From Symsagittifera roscoffensis (taxonomy: Eukaryota; Xenacoelomorpha; Acoela; Convolutidae): 64,000 bases of DNA. The notes beneath the pieces are model-generated. The model did not search any database. It was not told the origin of the DNA and saw only the letters and a list, made by a program, of their open reading frames with translations. The position numbers were made by a program, and so were the translations under genes. The stretch's first letter is position 1. The number at the start of each line of letters is the position of its first letter. The DNA is taken from assembly GCF_963678635.1 (NCBI RefSeq), contig NC_087065.1, positions 26,743,254-26,807,253 on the forward strand, read 5' to 3'. Below, piece after piece: positions 44,461 through 55,388 of the stretch.

Positions 44461-45303
44461 ATACTCCCCCACAGACTTTTTCGCAAGCTGTACACAGAAG
44501 GGTAAAGTACAAAAAAAGGCAGTTATGCAAGCACGCAGGGTAGTAGGCGCTCTTTTCATTGATACGCCTTTTTTTGAACTTCTTTTGAAATGTTTTCTGA
44601 ACTAAAACTTTGCTGATGTCAAAAAAAATTCGAATCCGTCTCAAAAAAGTAAAAATAAAACACTATATCAATAAAAAACCCAATAAAAAACCGAAGTTTC
44701 AAAATCAGACAGGTAAAATGACACATTCCAGAACTTTCAAAAATAAAATCTATACTTTACAAATTAGGTTGATAAAATTAGTACCAGATCAAAAAAATGA
44801 TATTTTAAAAAACGGAAAATGAACCGACGAAAACCACGAATCCGAACGATTTATTTGAAAAAACATTTACTGCCCCAAACGGGCCCCACCTATTAACTTG
44901 ACTACCTCGATAAAGTATTTTTATTTGAAATTTTGAGAAATTGCGCAAGTCTTGAAATTTGGATGGAGAAAAGGGACCCAGACGGATCTTATAAGACTAC
45001 GCTCGCTTGTGTATACAATGGAATTATCACTAATTGAACGAAGGGAGAGGTCACATTTTACTAAATTGAGGTGAGCCTAGAAGCTATCACCCATTGAGAA
45101 AACATAAGATGAAGTTTTCTTCTTACGATAACTGCACATCAAACAAAAAGTTTCAATTTATTTTTTGCCATAGTCAACGTTAAGAGATCATCGCATATCG
45201 TATTTTTTCAATCCTGGCATGCTTGCAATTGAAAGGACTTTTAAACAGTTCAATAAAACCAAGAGCATCAAATAAAACAAAAAGAGTGAAACTCGAGTTC
45301 TGA
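44461..45303. other. Intergenic 3' of SNU13, nothing firm
   Basis: AT-rich. The Lys-rich 70-codon ORF at 44,610-44,822 looks like composition (AAA-rich) and not a gene. Confidence 0.4.
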
Positions 45304-45699
45304 TCAGATCAGTAGTTTCTCAATCTCATTGCGCACTTTTTCGATCTGTGGCGCGAGTTGGGATCCTTCATTTGAAGTAACACTTGCCGCAATCACACCT
45401 CTTGACAGGTTACATGCACGTCCCAACGCCTGCTTGCTTCGGACAAAAACGTAGGGGACGTTTTTATCTTCGCATAGCAGCGGGAGATGCAGCAGGATCT
45501 CTAAAGGTTCCCCGTCGGCAGCCAAGACAATCAATTCGGATTGACCCCTGTTGAGAGTTTTTGTGGCCTCATTAGCCCCCTTTCTCAACTGCTTGTAGTT
45601 CGAAGCCTGTTGGCATAAGTCCAGAATATGACTGGTTAAGTTAGCTCCCGCAAAAGGGTACGCCTTAGGGTTCACTTTGGGCTCCGATTCAGTTGTCAT
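45304..45699 (-). CDS. SNU13: SNU13 / NHP2-like protein 1 (15.5K), L7Ae family
   Basis: 131 residues, about the length of the animal protein. It binds the kink-turn of U4 snRNA and of box C/D snoRNAs, so it acts in the U4/U6.U5 tri-snRNP and in rRNA 2'-O-methylation complexes in the nucleus. Conserved wording is strong: NPKAYPFA near the N terminus, [18 protein letters not shown] (RNA-contacting loop), [20 protein letters not shown], then [20 protein letters not shown]. There is no intron in the coding part. An acceptor-like AAAACAG lies ten bases before the ATG. It stands between two copies of an AT-rich repeat. Confidence 0.96.
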   Translation of the reverse strand: MTTESEPKVNPKAYPFAGANLTSHILDLCQQASNYKQLRKGANEATKTLNRGQSELIVLAADGEPLEILLHLPLLCEDKNVPYVFVRSKQALGRACNLSRGVIAASVTSNEGSQLAPQIEKVRNEIEKLLI

Positions 45700-46440
45700 A
45701 ATTTTCAGCTGTTTTGAAAATAGGATATTTCAATGCAAGTGCAAAGCTATCTGAAACTACATGGATTCTGACAGCCATCTGACATACTAAGCCTCGGAGA
45801 ATGGTAGCTTAAGAAGCAAGGCCGCCGCAGACAGTTGGCAAAACGTTTATGATCAGAACTTAGGAAAACAAACAAAAACGCCAGTGTTTAACTTTTTGTG
45901 ATTTATTTCCTGCGACACAGATGCGAATCGGAGCTTCGCACCACCTGTGATAAAACAAAATCGTAAAAAAAACAGTCGAAAAAATGGAAAATGTTAAAAA
46001 CTAGGGGAACCAAAACTTTCGTATGCATCGATGAAGGACACCTAGAGCCCAGCTAAAGCGGGAGGTACGTGTTTGATAATTTTTGAACTTGCTAGACAGA
46101 TGCAGGACGAAATACAAGAATTCAAAAATTAGACTTAGCCCAAAACCTTAATTGCTTGTCTACGAAAAATAAGTAGGAGTAAAGACTTAGTAGATTTTGG
46201 AATTTTTCCAAAGACACGACAAAGACAAAAAGACACGACAAAGATTGCGCAAAAAAAATGCGCAAAGATTGCGAAAAAAAGTTTTTCTTACAAAAAATTA
46301 AGGAGTAGCTGCTTCTGCAGGAAAAATTCGCGCAACCGCTTCTTTCGATTGAACTTTTCATCTCAGATTTGATAGGGTAGTTTTCAAAAAAAAAATTCAA
46401 ATAAGTTTCTAAATAACGGTCGAAAATATTACTTAAATAA
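45700..46440. repeat. Second copy of the AT-rich repeat, 5' of SNU13
   Basis: 45,912-46,390 is a diverged direct copy of about 43,517-43,945. Shared strings include GAGCTTCGCACC, GGAACCAAA, GTGTTTGATA-like, GTAGGAAAAATTC/GCAGGAAAAATTC, TTTCGATTGAA and GATAGGGTAG/GATAGGATAG. No protein is supported. SNU13 lies between the two copies. Confidence 0.65.
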
Positions 46441-46875
46441 CGCTTTCTCGGAGTAAAACAAGTATTGAGTGTAAGTTAAATTGAAAACTCGAATTATCTG
46501 CTTTAAAAAATAACTCAAGTTGATCTTGCAGACTTATGAGATAATTACAGAAACTTAGTATTGAAAACGTTAATCAAGGAAGGATATATTAACCAACTGA
46601 TTGCTCTGAATGTTCAATTATCATAATGTTCCCGGTCGTTTTTATCCTTAATCTGGGTAAATATTGGTTTCACTTAAATTACGCATTTTCGCACCTTTTC
46701 AGCTTTATCTGAGGCTATATAAAGTGAAGTTTCTGCAGTATGACAAGGTATTTGATTGATTTTCAATGTTTTTAATGGGTTGACAGTTCTCAGGAATCAT
46801 CAATGAGCAATGACTTTGCAAAACAAGTTCAAGTAATGATCTTTAAAAATTTACTAACAAGGAACATTCCGTTTC
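46441..46875 (-). repeat. Dispersed repeat, inverted partner of 10,976-11,425
   Basis: The reverse complement aligns with 10,976-11,425 over its length. It includes, on the minus strand, CTGAAAAGGTGCGAAAATGC, again a hammerhead-core-like string. Confidence 0.7.
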
Positions 46876-48959
46876 CCTACAATGTTCCCCTCTTGAAACT
46901 CGAGTATTCCACTCACGACGGACCAAATACGGTGGGTCTTTTTGCCAATGATTTCTCCCCATATGAAACATTTTTATCACTTTTAGCACGTTATAAGGGA
47001 CAATTTTTATTGAGCACTTCCAAACTATGTGTCTCTTTTACGGCGCAACACATCTTTTGCGGCTTCTAGGCCTCTTTTATTGTAAATTTTTCTCGCCTCT
47101 TGATCCATGAGAATTTTTCGTGTTTCAACCAGCACCTTGAATTAGTCTTCACTTCCGCCTTTATCGGTTGGCATAGAAGGCAAATACTCTTCAAATGCTT
47201 ATTGACTGTTTCAGGTGGCGCCAATTCCGGCATCAATAAATTATTAAAGAGGCTGGGAAGGCGGCAAAAGGACTCTGTGCGTCATGTAGACGCAGTCTTC
47301 TCCAGAGTAGTTCTTTTGCGAAAGTTTCTGCTTTCAAGTTAGCGTGAAGCTTTTCCTCTCCCTCTGAATTTCAGAGAATATCTTCTTGTACTCGCTATCC
47401 AGTGACTCCTTCTCTATTTAGAGAGCTTTCATTTTAAATTTATAGCCTTAAACAGCTCTCTCCATTTGCAGGAGATTCTGTATTTAGTCTACCAGATGGA
47501 TTAAAGAGAATGTGATAAAAAACCGAGAGTTGAAAGCACCAACCGTGGAGGCGATACATGCAATTGATTATAACAGGAGGCTTGAGTTGTTTGAGACTGC
47601 CTGCAAGGTATTCGCTGTACTGATGGAAGTGAAACGTTTCTGGAGTCGCATGTATTTTTTCTCATGGGTGAGGGCAACGTTGAGTTCTTGGTTGTATGTC
47701 TTGACGAAAACCCACATAAAGAAACATCAGAAGGAGTATAGTCTGTTCCTGGCCGAAATAGGGCCGGAAGCTTTCAAGAGACCACTTCGTACCCATCGCA
47801 ACGGAATAACCACGGGATGGATGGAAGCGGGTTGGTAAGGTATCTAGAGATAACACAAAAGCTAGGGATTCGCTACAAGAGGAAGATTTAGCAAAAAATG
47901 TGAGCTTGAGCCTACATCACTCCTACTGCTTGAACAGAGAGCCCAAGATGAGTAAGCTACCAAATCATCCCAGAAGATTACAAGAGCAGAAGGAATGGAT
48001 GCAGCTCTTTGAACAACCGAAGGCATGGGAGGAAATCGTTATTAGTTCTGATGACGAAGAAGAATTGACGAGGCGGATCACGAAGTCAAGCGCATCTGGA
48101 CCCAGTACTTCAAAGACTGGGGGACGAATTAAGTTGGATACTTTGGATTTATTTTTTTTTCTTGAGGAGGGAAAGGAAATGGGGTTTGAGCATAAACTCG
48201 GATTAAACCTGAGGGAACAAAAAGATATTTTAACCTAGAAAATAATGTTAGTTAATATACTACATCTATTATACATCAAATTTTCGCATGACAAATTTCT
48301 GACTGGGTTAAACAAAAAAATATTAACCCAGGATGCAATTGGATAAAGATTTTTATTGCTGTTTAGCTATAGAATGAAATTTTTACATGGCTGTGATTTT
48401 TGGGGATGTAGATAAGGTTGAATCTGCTGCAAATTTCTGTAAATGACCACTGGCACTGTACCTTGAGACGCACTCAAAATTCTCGAGGCTCACTGACATG
48501 ACAACGACGCGCGAAGAGGATGACAATCTTAAGCTTAAGTCTGGGGGGTATGTGCCAGTCGGTCATAATTGGAAATGTTATGCTCAAGTTTATTGCGACA
48601 ACTGAAAATCAGAAGTTAATTCAATCGGAAGACTTGAATCAGAATTGCAGGAAAGTCGGTAAAAATTGTGCTGAAACGATCAATTCGAGTAGAATTGCCT
48701 TTTTTCTGACAGAGAGCATCGCGAACTCCTACGAGAGTGCCATCACTGGGCAAGAGAGAACCCTGGTTGGGCAGGCAGACGAGTCAAGCTGCCCATTTGT
48801 TCAGTAAACTAAACTTCTTGAGTCAAAACTGTTGTTTACCAAAAAATTCTAGAGTTGCTTTGTTATAATATTTATTTAATTCTAGAGTTGCGTCACTATG
48901 TGAGTACTGAATTTAATTTCTTATGTGTGTTTCACACGAGTATGTGGAGATAAGGCGGG
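46876..48959. other. Unassigned region, possible decayed element
   Basis: ORFs of 80-112 codons at 47,100-47,342, 47,512-47,838, 47,900-48,238 and 48,520-48,807 (plus strand) have no motif I recognise. The region is less AT-rich than its flanks and the ORFs lie close together on one strand, so a decayed transposable-element protein is plausible. The 47,900 ORF has an acidic SSDDEEE stretch. A direct repeat AATTCTAGAGTTGC lies near 48,845 and 48,880. Confidence 0.3.
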
Positions 48960-49034
48960 TTTTAGGTTGATCCATCGGAACTGGATCATAGGTCCAAATA
49001 TTGAGAATGCTTTAAATTTGTAAATTCAAACAAA

Positions 49035-49064
49035 CGTTTTCGCACATTTATCTGCATCTTCAGG
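49035..49064 (-). ncRNA. Hammerhead-core-like motif in PLE copy B tail
   Basis: On the minus strand: CCTGAAGATGCAGATAAATG, then TGCGAAAACG. CTGAAGA fits CUGANGA, GCA and TGC can pair as stem II, and GAAA follows directly. Stems I and III and a cleavage site were not resolved. Confidence 0.35.
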
Positions 49065-49276
49065 TTTTATAATTTCTAAACTATCTGTACAAAATGATCA
49101 AAGATCATAAAAAGTGTCAAGACAACATTATTTCAAAATTTAAAAAATTCATCCAATCAAAACTTTACAAATATTACTGAAATTATGTGAAAACTATTAT
49201 GTAACAATTTTAAACATTTTGTCACAAATTTATGTAAGTTTTCATCTTTTTTGTTTTTACAATTTTAATTTGTCGC

Positions 49277-49320
49277 TAATTTTTATGCTAACAAACTTTT
49301 TTTGTTGGCATAAAAATTTG
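49277..49320. repeat. Hairpin / short inverted repeat
   Basis: ATTTTTATGCTAACAAAC, a T-rich loop, then GTTGGCATAAAAAT. Arms of about 14 bases pair with one bulge. It lies in the tail of PLE copy B, just after its coding end. Confidence 0.6.
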
Positions 49321-49379
49321 TTAGCATAAAGTAATTTCAAATTTTTTTTTGTTTTAGCCAGATTTTTTCGAGTTTGGAA

Positions 49380-49925
49380 CTATAGCCTTGGTGTCAGCTC
49401 CTTACTTCTAATTTCGTCGCGCGCGTTAATTGCCGGTCTTTCTTTCCTAATGTGCATCGCCTCTAATGTAAGTAACTTAATGCTGCTGGACGCCTGGTCG
49501 ATTATCTTCCATTTAGACTTACCACTCTCACTACCACACTGCCTTATATGCTGTCCATCTGAGGTATCTTCTTTTCGGTGTTCTTCAAACCTTGTGGTGA
49601 GATGTGGGACCATCTGATCAATATAGATGGATTTGTACCCACAACCTTCAAATTTGTACACCACTTTTGATTTCAGTTCACTGAAAAAAGAGTATTTTAC
49701 AGAGTGCATATAAGTTTTCATTTTCCTCGTCGTGAATATTATCTGCGCATTGGTGATATCGCGCATTTTTTTTGCTAAGGACTGACTGTGATTCCCCCTA
49801 TATTGGACCATCAAGATGGGTGGTGAATCACTGCTATAATCACGGGGCTTCTGTTTCTCAGCCATGTTTTTTTTGCCCTCCCTGATGACCAACTTTCGGA
49901 TATTGGTTATCCAACCATTGTTCAC
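49380..49925 (-). pseudogene. GIY-YIG-type endonuclease region, PLE copy B
   Basis: 181 codons open. RT end wording ILMVQYRGNHSQSLAKKM is followed by AQIIFTTRKMKTY, then VVYKFEGCGYKSIYIDQMVP and HLTTRFEEH, then LEAMHIRKERPAINARDEIR. The YIDQMVP block replaces the YVGQTVR of the other copies, so the conserved Gly and Arg of the nuclease core are both changed. The frame is therefore open but probably inactive. The tail is shared by all PLE fragments in the window. Confidence 0.65.
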
Positions 49926-49929
49926 GGTT

Positions 49930-51891
49930 GATTTTCATCACTTTATCATATTCTTCCCATGTTGACGTACTGCGGAAAACCCGGTGAAGATTTCCTGCAA
50001 TCACACTTCTCTTGTACTGAAGGGGCGCAGTTTCAAAAATTTAGTATGGTACTTCTATCTGTTGGTTTTTGATACCACCCACAGTTAATTTTCTTGCTTT
50101 TGTCAATACTAATTTGTAAATTCAAAAATGCCCATTTCCCGTTTGTGTTCGGTGTTTCTATTGTTAGCTGTAAATTTGAATCTAGTAATTTTGCAGCCCA
50201 TAGCGCCTTTTCAGGATCACCCTTCACTGTTCTCACTATATCGTCAACGTAACGGAAAAATAACTTAGCTTGCTGCACTGACTTATTTTTCTCTCTAATC
50301 GCGATGCATTTTTTACAGTACCAGACGGTTTCACTTATATTTCGATACTCATCATCTAATATATCACCGCATTTAATGTGATACCAGTTCAAACAGCATT
50401 CACATTCTACTCTTTTTGACCTGTACGTGACTTTCTTATTGCACTCGGGACATATTCCGTTAAGAACTTTTTTCGGGCAAAATCATTTCGGGAATATCCC
50501 TCGATAGTGCAGTTCGTACTGCTTCAGTCAAAGATTTGATAAAATAACGGCAAGAGATGCCCCCATTGCCAAACCATTTTTCTGAACGTACCATGTTTCA
50601 TTGCACTTGAAATGGACTTGACTAACTGCCATGTTCATCTGTCTCTTCATGGTTTTCCTAGAAATTGATGGTGGTTCATCTTGCTCAGTTTTCTCAGAGC
50701 TATTTCTATTGCTTCTTTGAGTGGAACATCTGTATACTCGCATCTACTGAGTTGGTTTCGATGTTTGCGCCCTCTAATTTCTCAAACAATTTTGCAAGAA
50801 TCTTGTTCAAGTTATAATAAGAGCTACCAGGCAATGAGAGGACCGGTCTTTATGGGGTAATCTTTTTATGCACCTTCGCCAAACCATTAAGCCTGGCGGG
50901 CTGCCTCCCAGTAAACTTCATCCTTGTGTAGAGATTCTCACTTAATTCGTCTTTTTTCCTGATAGCCAACATTTCCTTATTGATGTCTCTTTCTATCTTC
51001 AAAATAATCGCATCACTTGTTCCTTTACTTTCGCTGAATTGATTTGAATCTAATGTATCCGACATTTTGTTCTCGTAGGTGTCCTTCCTCATTACACAAT
51101 AACCCACGCCCTTGTCATGCAGTACCGCAACTAATCCATTACTCTTCAGATACTTTCGGGCTTTCTCAACGCCTTTGTCAGATGGTGTTTGTTTCGCCCT
51201 TTCAGCATAGGCTTTTGCCACAGCTTCGATCTCACAAAGGGTCTCCCCAGGGACTTTACGATTTTCGAGACGCGATAGAAAGATGTCAATATCGCCGAGA
51301 AAATGTGTCTCATTAAATTTATCCCTGACGGGATGTTTCGTCCCTAATGCCAACGCTTGTTGTACCCAATTTGGTAATTCAACATCATCAAGAGCTTTTA
51401 CCGAACCCTCACCTTGCTTCCCCAAAGGTCGATCTTGCCTTTCTGATATATTCATTAGCTTCTTCTGATGGGTCTCTTTGACTGTTGTTGTTTGTCTTTG
51501 TCCCCTGAGACTTCAGTTTTTCATTACCGAAGGCCAAACTTTCTCATCTACAACCCTCTTTACTGCGCCTCTCGCCGTTTGTAGTTTGATTTCAACGCTT
51601 TCTTTCATCTGTCCATGCCTTTTTAATCTCCGTTCTTAGAAATTTTGTCTGAAAACATTGTACCGTTTGGTTCGAAAACACCCCATTTTCCGGTACCTTG
51701 AACCTCAAAAAATTAGTTATAATGTCGTTTTCTAGACAAACTCGCAAAAATTTAACACGTTGGTGACAGTTGATAAAAATAACATATATGGACGCATAAT
51801 CACGGACTAATTTCCAAGTGAGTTTGTTTTTTAAAGTCCAAATCAGGATTGGAGGTGGGAGTACAACTGTGCTCATTGGTTTGCAGGCCAC
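49930..51891 (-). pseudogene. Penelope-like reverse transcriptase with PHD-like finger insertion, copy B
   Basis: 51,891-51,592 gives the N-terminal part (FLRFKVPENGVFSNQTVQ, FLRTEI). 51,455-50,850 is open for 201 codons and contains ALDDVELPNWVQQALALG, DKFNETHFLGDIDIFLSRLE and LNGLAKVHK, the KVHK block typical of PLE RTs. 50,743-50,528 has KNGLAMGASLAVILS (motif B). The zinc finger follows, and 50,392-50,033 has FFRYVDDIVRTVKGDP (catalytic YVDD). Palm motif A appears to be damaged. At least four frame breaks. Confidence 0.8.
50306..50452 (-). pseudogene. PHD-like C4HC3 zinc finger inside the PLE RT (copy B)
   Basis: 49 residues running CPECNKKVTYRSK, VECECCLNWYHIKC, then TVWYCKKC. The spacing C-x2-C, C-x2-C, H-x2-C, W-x-C-x2-C matches a PHD finger with all eight ligands present. 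It lies between motif B (AMGAS) and the catalytic YVDD of the same RT. Confidence 0.75.
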
Positions 51892-52089
51892 GAGGAATAA
51901 ACCTCACATGACACAAAGCAACACAAATAACGCAACTCTAATTTACCCTCTCCGTTGAAGCCTCCTCTTCAGTCGGACCAACAGTTTCCTCGCCTCTGTT
52001 CAATAGTCTTCTTTTCTCCGCCCTCCTTCTCGATTGAGATTTCTTTTTTGTGTTTGAACGAAGATTGGCAAAACAGCTGGCAGGTTGTC

Positions 52090-52522
52090 TTGGTGTTCGA
52101 ACCCAACCCGCTAAGACTTTAGCTCCAGCCGGACGTCCTGGTGCAGTGCCTTATATTCGTTAACCAGCTCCGTTCTTCTCTTCCTCTTTGAAATGAGACA
52201 CCTCCTAATAGAAATGACAAGAATACCCGAGCTGATCAGCTGGTTCCTGATATCTGGTGTACCATTTCTCTGACTATACAATTGCGCTGATATTTGTCAG
52301 TGTCTTCAGGATTTCTGTCAATTCCTCTGCAGTGCAAGCACTGTAGTTGTTTGTGCGGTGCCTTTTGATAGAATTATTCATGATGTCGTGCCACACCACC
52401 ACCTGACGTTTTCCTGCTAGAGGTGCCCTGCAGAGTAGGCTTGCGAGGTTCTTCTGTGGGTTAGTGTTGTTCTTCTGTGTGTTCATTGTAAAAACTTTTG
52501 TTATAGTTTTAACGTCATCCAA
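52090..52522 (-). pseudogene. PLE ORF1 domain, copy B
   Basis: QVVVWHDIMNNSIKRHRTNN, then after a frameshift YSQRNGTPDIRNQLISSGIL, then RKRRTELVNEYKALHQD, closely parallel copy C (VVLWHDVVNNTKSSHRTNN, GTPDLFNQLLGTGVL, QLKEYLKLH). It lies directly upstream of the RT ORF on the same strand. Function unknown. The C-terminal part looks helical and basic. Confidence 0.6.
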
Positions 52523-52530
52523 TCCTTTCG

Positions 52531-53040
52531 CGTGTTTTAGATACTTAGAGAACTAGCCATGGGAACGTTCGTATTTCTAGAGTGGGTTTCTTTTGGTAGT
52601 GGCCTTCAAGCTTTAACACTATTTTGTAGTCTCATTTTTTGAGCGAACTGAATTGGCTCCGACTGAATGAGGTATAAAAACACAAGAGATAGTGTCCCTG
52701 ACCCTTGAGCCAATGGTTATAGGGCCTATTATTCCTAACTTCATACGTGACATAAGTGGACGACTGCTACATTACTTCGATGTTTTGTCAATGAGTTGTT
52801 CTTTGTGTCATGCCAGATGAATATGTTTCCTCGTCGTTGGAGCACACCTCATTTTTTTTACCACGTTCTTTACTATTTTCAAGGGATTCTTTGAATATGG
52901 GAAAGTCCTGAGACGGTTGTGGGTTGACTTGTAAAACGTTGATGTTCTCATTGCTCCAGTGATGACTTCATAATTTAGGGAGCAGGCCTCCACAAAATAA
53001 ATCATTTTGCATTAATCATCTGAAACTATTTAGTAAGTTT
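52531..53040. other. Unassigned, between PLE copy B and LINE fragments
   Basis: No gene is recognised. A 65-codon minus-strand frame at 52,808-53,005 has no known motif. The 5' terminal repeat expected for PLE copy B was not found here. Confidence 0.35.
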
Positions 53041-53045
53041 ATAAA

Positions 53046-53250
53046 GTGTTATATCGGGCTTATGTTCTACCGAAATTTTATTATGGCTTAAAAGTGTGGG
53101 TTGGTTCGACCACTACTGATCTAGATCGGATTGATAAATTGCAAAAACGTGCTGTTCGTCTTGAGGTTTTTGATTCCTATGAGACTATTTCTATAACTAT
53201 TTATAAAGCAGACCGCAAACTTTATGATAATATCCTCCAGACTGGGCCTT
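53046..53250 (+). pseudogene. LINE post-RT fragment (plus strand)
   Basis: Reads LYRAYVLPKFYYGLKVWVGS, then DLDRIDKLQKRAVRLEVF. This is the typical region downstream of the LINE palm (YxxYVxPxLxYGxxVW, LxxLQKRAxR). It is on the plus strand, opposed to the CR1-like element beside it, and ends where that element's 3' tail starts. Confidence 0.65.
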
Positions 53251-53284
53251 CTCATTCTTTATGTCAAGTCAAGTCAAGTTTTTA

Positions 53285-53650
53285 TGACCATTAGGCAGCG
53301 CCTCTTGTGGTCATTTCAAATGTTCTTTCCTATCTCCGTTCGCATTCGTACATGTCAATTATAATCGCTTTCCAATGTTTGTCCAGTTTCCACTTGAATT
53401 CGCCAATGGTCTTACTTTGCACTGTTTCCTGTGACAGATTGTTCCAGTCGAGAGGTGCTCTTATCGTGAAGAATTTTTATCGCATTTCTAGATTTGTTTT
53501 ACGTACTACTACTTTATATGCGTTACCTCTAGAATCCCTATCATTCCGCTCGAATAGTCCCACAGAGGCATTCATATCATGAAAACCATAGCAAATTTTA
53601 TACATTTCTATTAAAATCCATCTTGTCCATCTTTTCCTTCTGTATTCCAG
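53285..53650 (-). pseudogene. CR1-like ORF2 C-terminal region
   Basis: Minus-strand wording LSSLEYRRKRWTRWILIEMY, then RGNAYKVVVRKTNLEMR, then APLDWNNLSQETVQSKTIGE and FKWKLDKHW is the usual end of CR1/Jockey-type ORF2 (LxSLExRRxRxDxxxxYK, WNxLP). One internal stop. Between it and the RT (53.65-53.87 kb) frames are broken. Confidence 0.7.
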
Positions 53651-53872
53651 CGATGATAGATTCAGTTATTTAAGGCGTTCGTAATAGGATAGATTTTTTT
53701 ATAGCAATAACTACACGCGTGGCTCTTCTTTGTAAGTTTTCCAAGATCTTTTCATGCTTGATCAACCTTAGGTGCCAGATTAAGTTCGCAAATGAGGTGT
53801 GGCCGTATCAAGCATTTGTAGATGTTTAAAAAACTTGTTTTGTGACTGTAGTGAAGCTTTTCTTACTTACTG

Positions 53873-55003
53873 CTATAATGCCGTTTGCCTTATTGGCTTT
53901 TTTAGTGATGTGTTTTCGAGTGTCAGTTTGTTGTCAAGCCAGATACCCAGGTATTTTTCGAGTTGCACTCCTTGAATGTTTTCGCCATTGATTTTATAGT
54001 TCCTCTCCATATCCACTTTCTTGGTTCCTATTCTCATGTGAACACAATTATCGATATTAAAAGACAAAAGACTTTGGCCAGACAAAGTGTCTAGTGACTG
54101 TAAATCTTCATGTATGCGTTTTACATCCAATTTGTCTTCAATTTGACGGTATAATTTCGCATCGTCAGCAAATAGATATATTTTTGACGTTATTTTGTCC
54201 GGCATTGTGTTGATGTATATTAAAAACAGTACTGGGCCGAGTACTGAACTCTGGGGTATCCCACTTTTTACTGGCTGCCATGAGGATATTGAATCGTTAA
54301 TTACCACTCTCTGTTGTCCTCTCGAAAGAAAGTCTGTTATCCAGTTCAAGGTTCTTCCAATTACTCCATATTGTTTAAGAACTCCGATCAGTCTTTTGTG
54401 TGGTACCGAATCGAAGACTTTCTTGAAGTCCAAGTAGATCACGTCGACAATTTCATGTTTGTCCATTGCCCTGGTGAACTCATCAATCACTTTCAGAACT
54501 TGTAAGTTCAGTGAACGTCCAGATGGAAAACAGTATTGTGCATTTATTATTAGCACTTCTTCATTGAAATGATCCATTAAATGCTTTCGAACAAACTTTT
54601 CGAACAACCTGCAACATATTGATATTAAACTGATTGGTCTATAGTTATCTGCCATCGATTTTTTACCTTTTTTGAATATTGCAGAAATGTTAGCCAAGTT
54701 CCAGTCTTCGGGTAATTTGTTTGTCTCCCAAGAGGTTTGAAAAATAATCAAAAGTGGTTTTAAATTGATTTCTCGTAATTCAAATAGAACCCTAGGATGA
54801 ACTCCATCTGTTCCAGGCAATTTTGAGGTGTCTAACCGATTGAGTTCTTCTCGGATGTCATTGATTGTTAGCTCCAGGTTGTCATCAGTGCTAGCGGTTG
54901 GTGGAGGGCTGATCTCCCAGTTACCCGGGGGTTCGTCAGTGAAAACCGATGCAAAGAAGTTTGAGAGTACTTCTGCCCTTTCGTCGTCTATGTCAGTTAG
55001 CAT
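53873..55003 (-). pseudogene. CR1-like reverse transcriptase, long intact frame
   Basis: 376 codons open. In order: FFASVFTDEPPG, SKLPGTDGVHPRVLFEL, LPEDWNLANISAIFKKGKKS, NYRPISLISICCRLFEKFVR, VDVIYLDFKKVFDSVPHKRL (motif A, catalytic Asp), KSGIPQSSVLGPVLFLIYIN (motif B) and KIYLFADDAKLYRQIED (FADD catalytic box). The C terminus shifts frame near 53,873. Both catalytic acidic sites are intact, so this is a relatively young copy. It lacks its own start, as ORF2 is split from the endonuclease. Confidence 0.9.
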
Positions 55004-55388
55004 ACCATTTGGTTTTTATTAAAGCGGCGCTTGATTCTCATATGGTAGTTTTTTGGCGTATGTAACTCCAGAATTTTTTCGGTTTAGTTTTAACTTCTGA
55101 TGATATATATTTTTTCACGTGTGAGTGCCTCCGATCGTGTGGCAGATCTAACTTCATTATGTTTGGTTTTGTTTTTATTTAAAGTTTTTGGCTGTTTGAT
55201 AGCTTTTGAATGTTTTCCAGGCTTTCTTTTTCCTTTTATCTTCATGCGCACAGATCTTGCTAGCGGCATTTGGTTGCCACTGCTGCGTATCTCTTTTAGA
55301 GGCACGAATTTTTCGGCTAATTCTTTCATGCAGTTTTTCAGTTTTTCCCATGTTTTTAACTGAACCGTTGGATCAGCTAGATGGTTTC

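Larger units (their letters stand above)
48960..52530 (-). mobile_element. Penelope-like element, copy B
   Basis: Minus-strand order: ORF1 domain (52.52-52.1 kb), RT with an in-RT PHD-like finger (51.89-49.93 kb), GIY-YIG-type endonuclease (49.93-49.38 kb), then a terminal-repeat-like AT-rich tail with a hammerhead-core-like motif (49.06-49.03 kb). Frameshifts separate the parts. This copy keeps the longest intact pieces of the RT N-terminal region and the finger. No 5' terminal repeat was recognised beyond 52.53 kb. Confidence 0.8.

Noticed and set aside
44162-44644. 160-codon minus-strand ORF
   Set aside because: Lies across the degenerate repeat array near SNU13. Composition is Phe- and Lys-rich with no domain.
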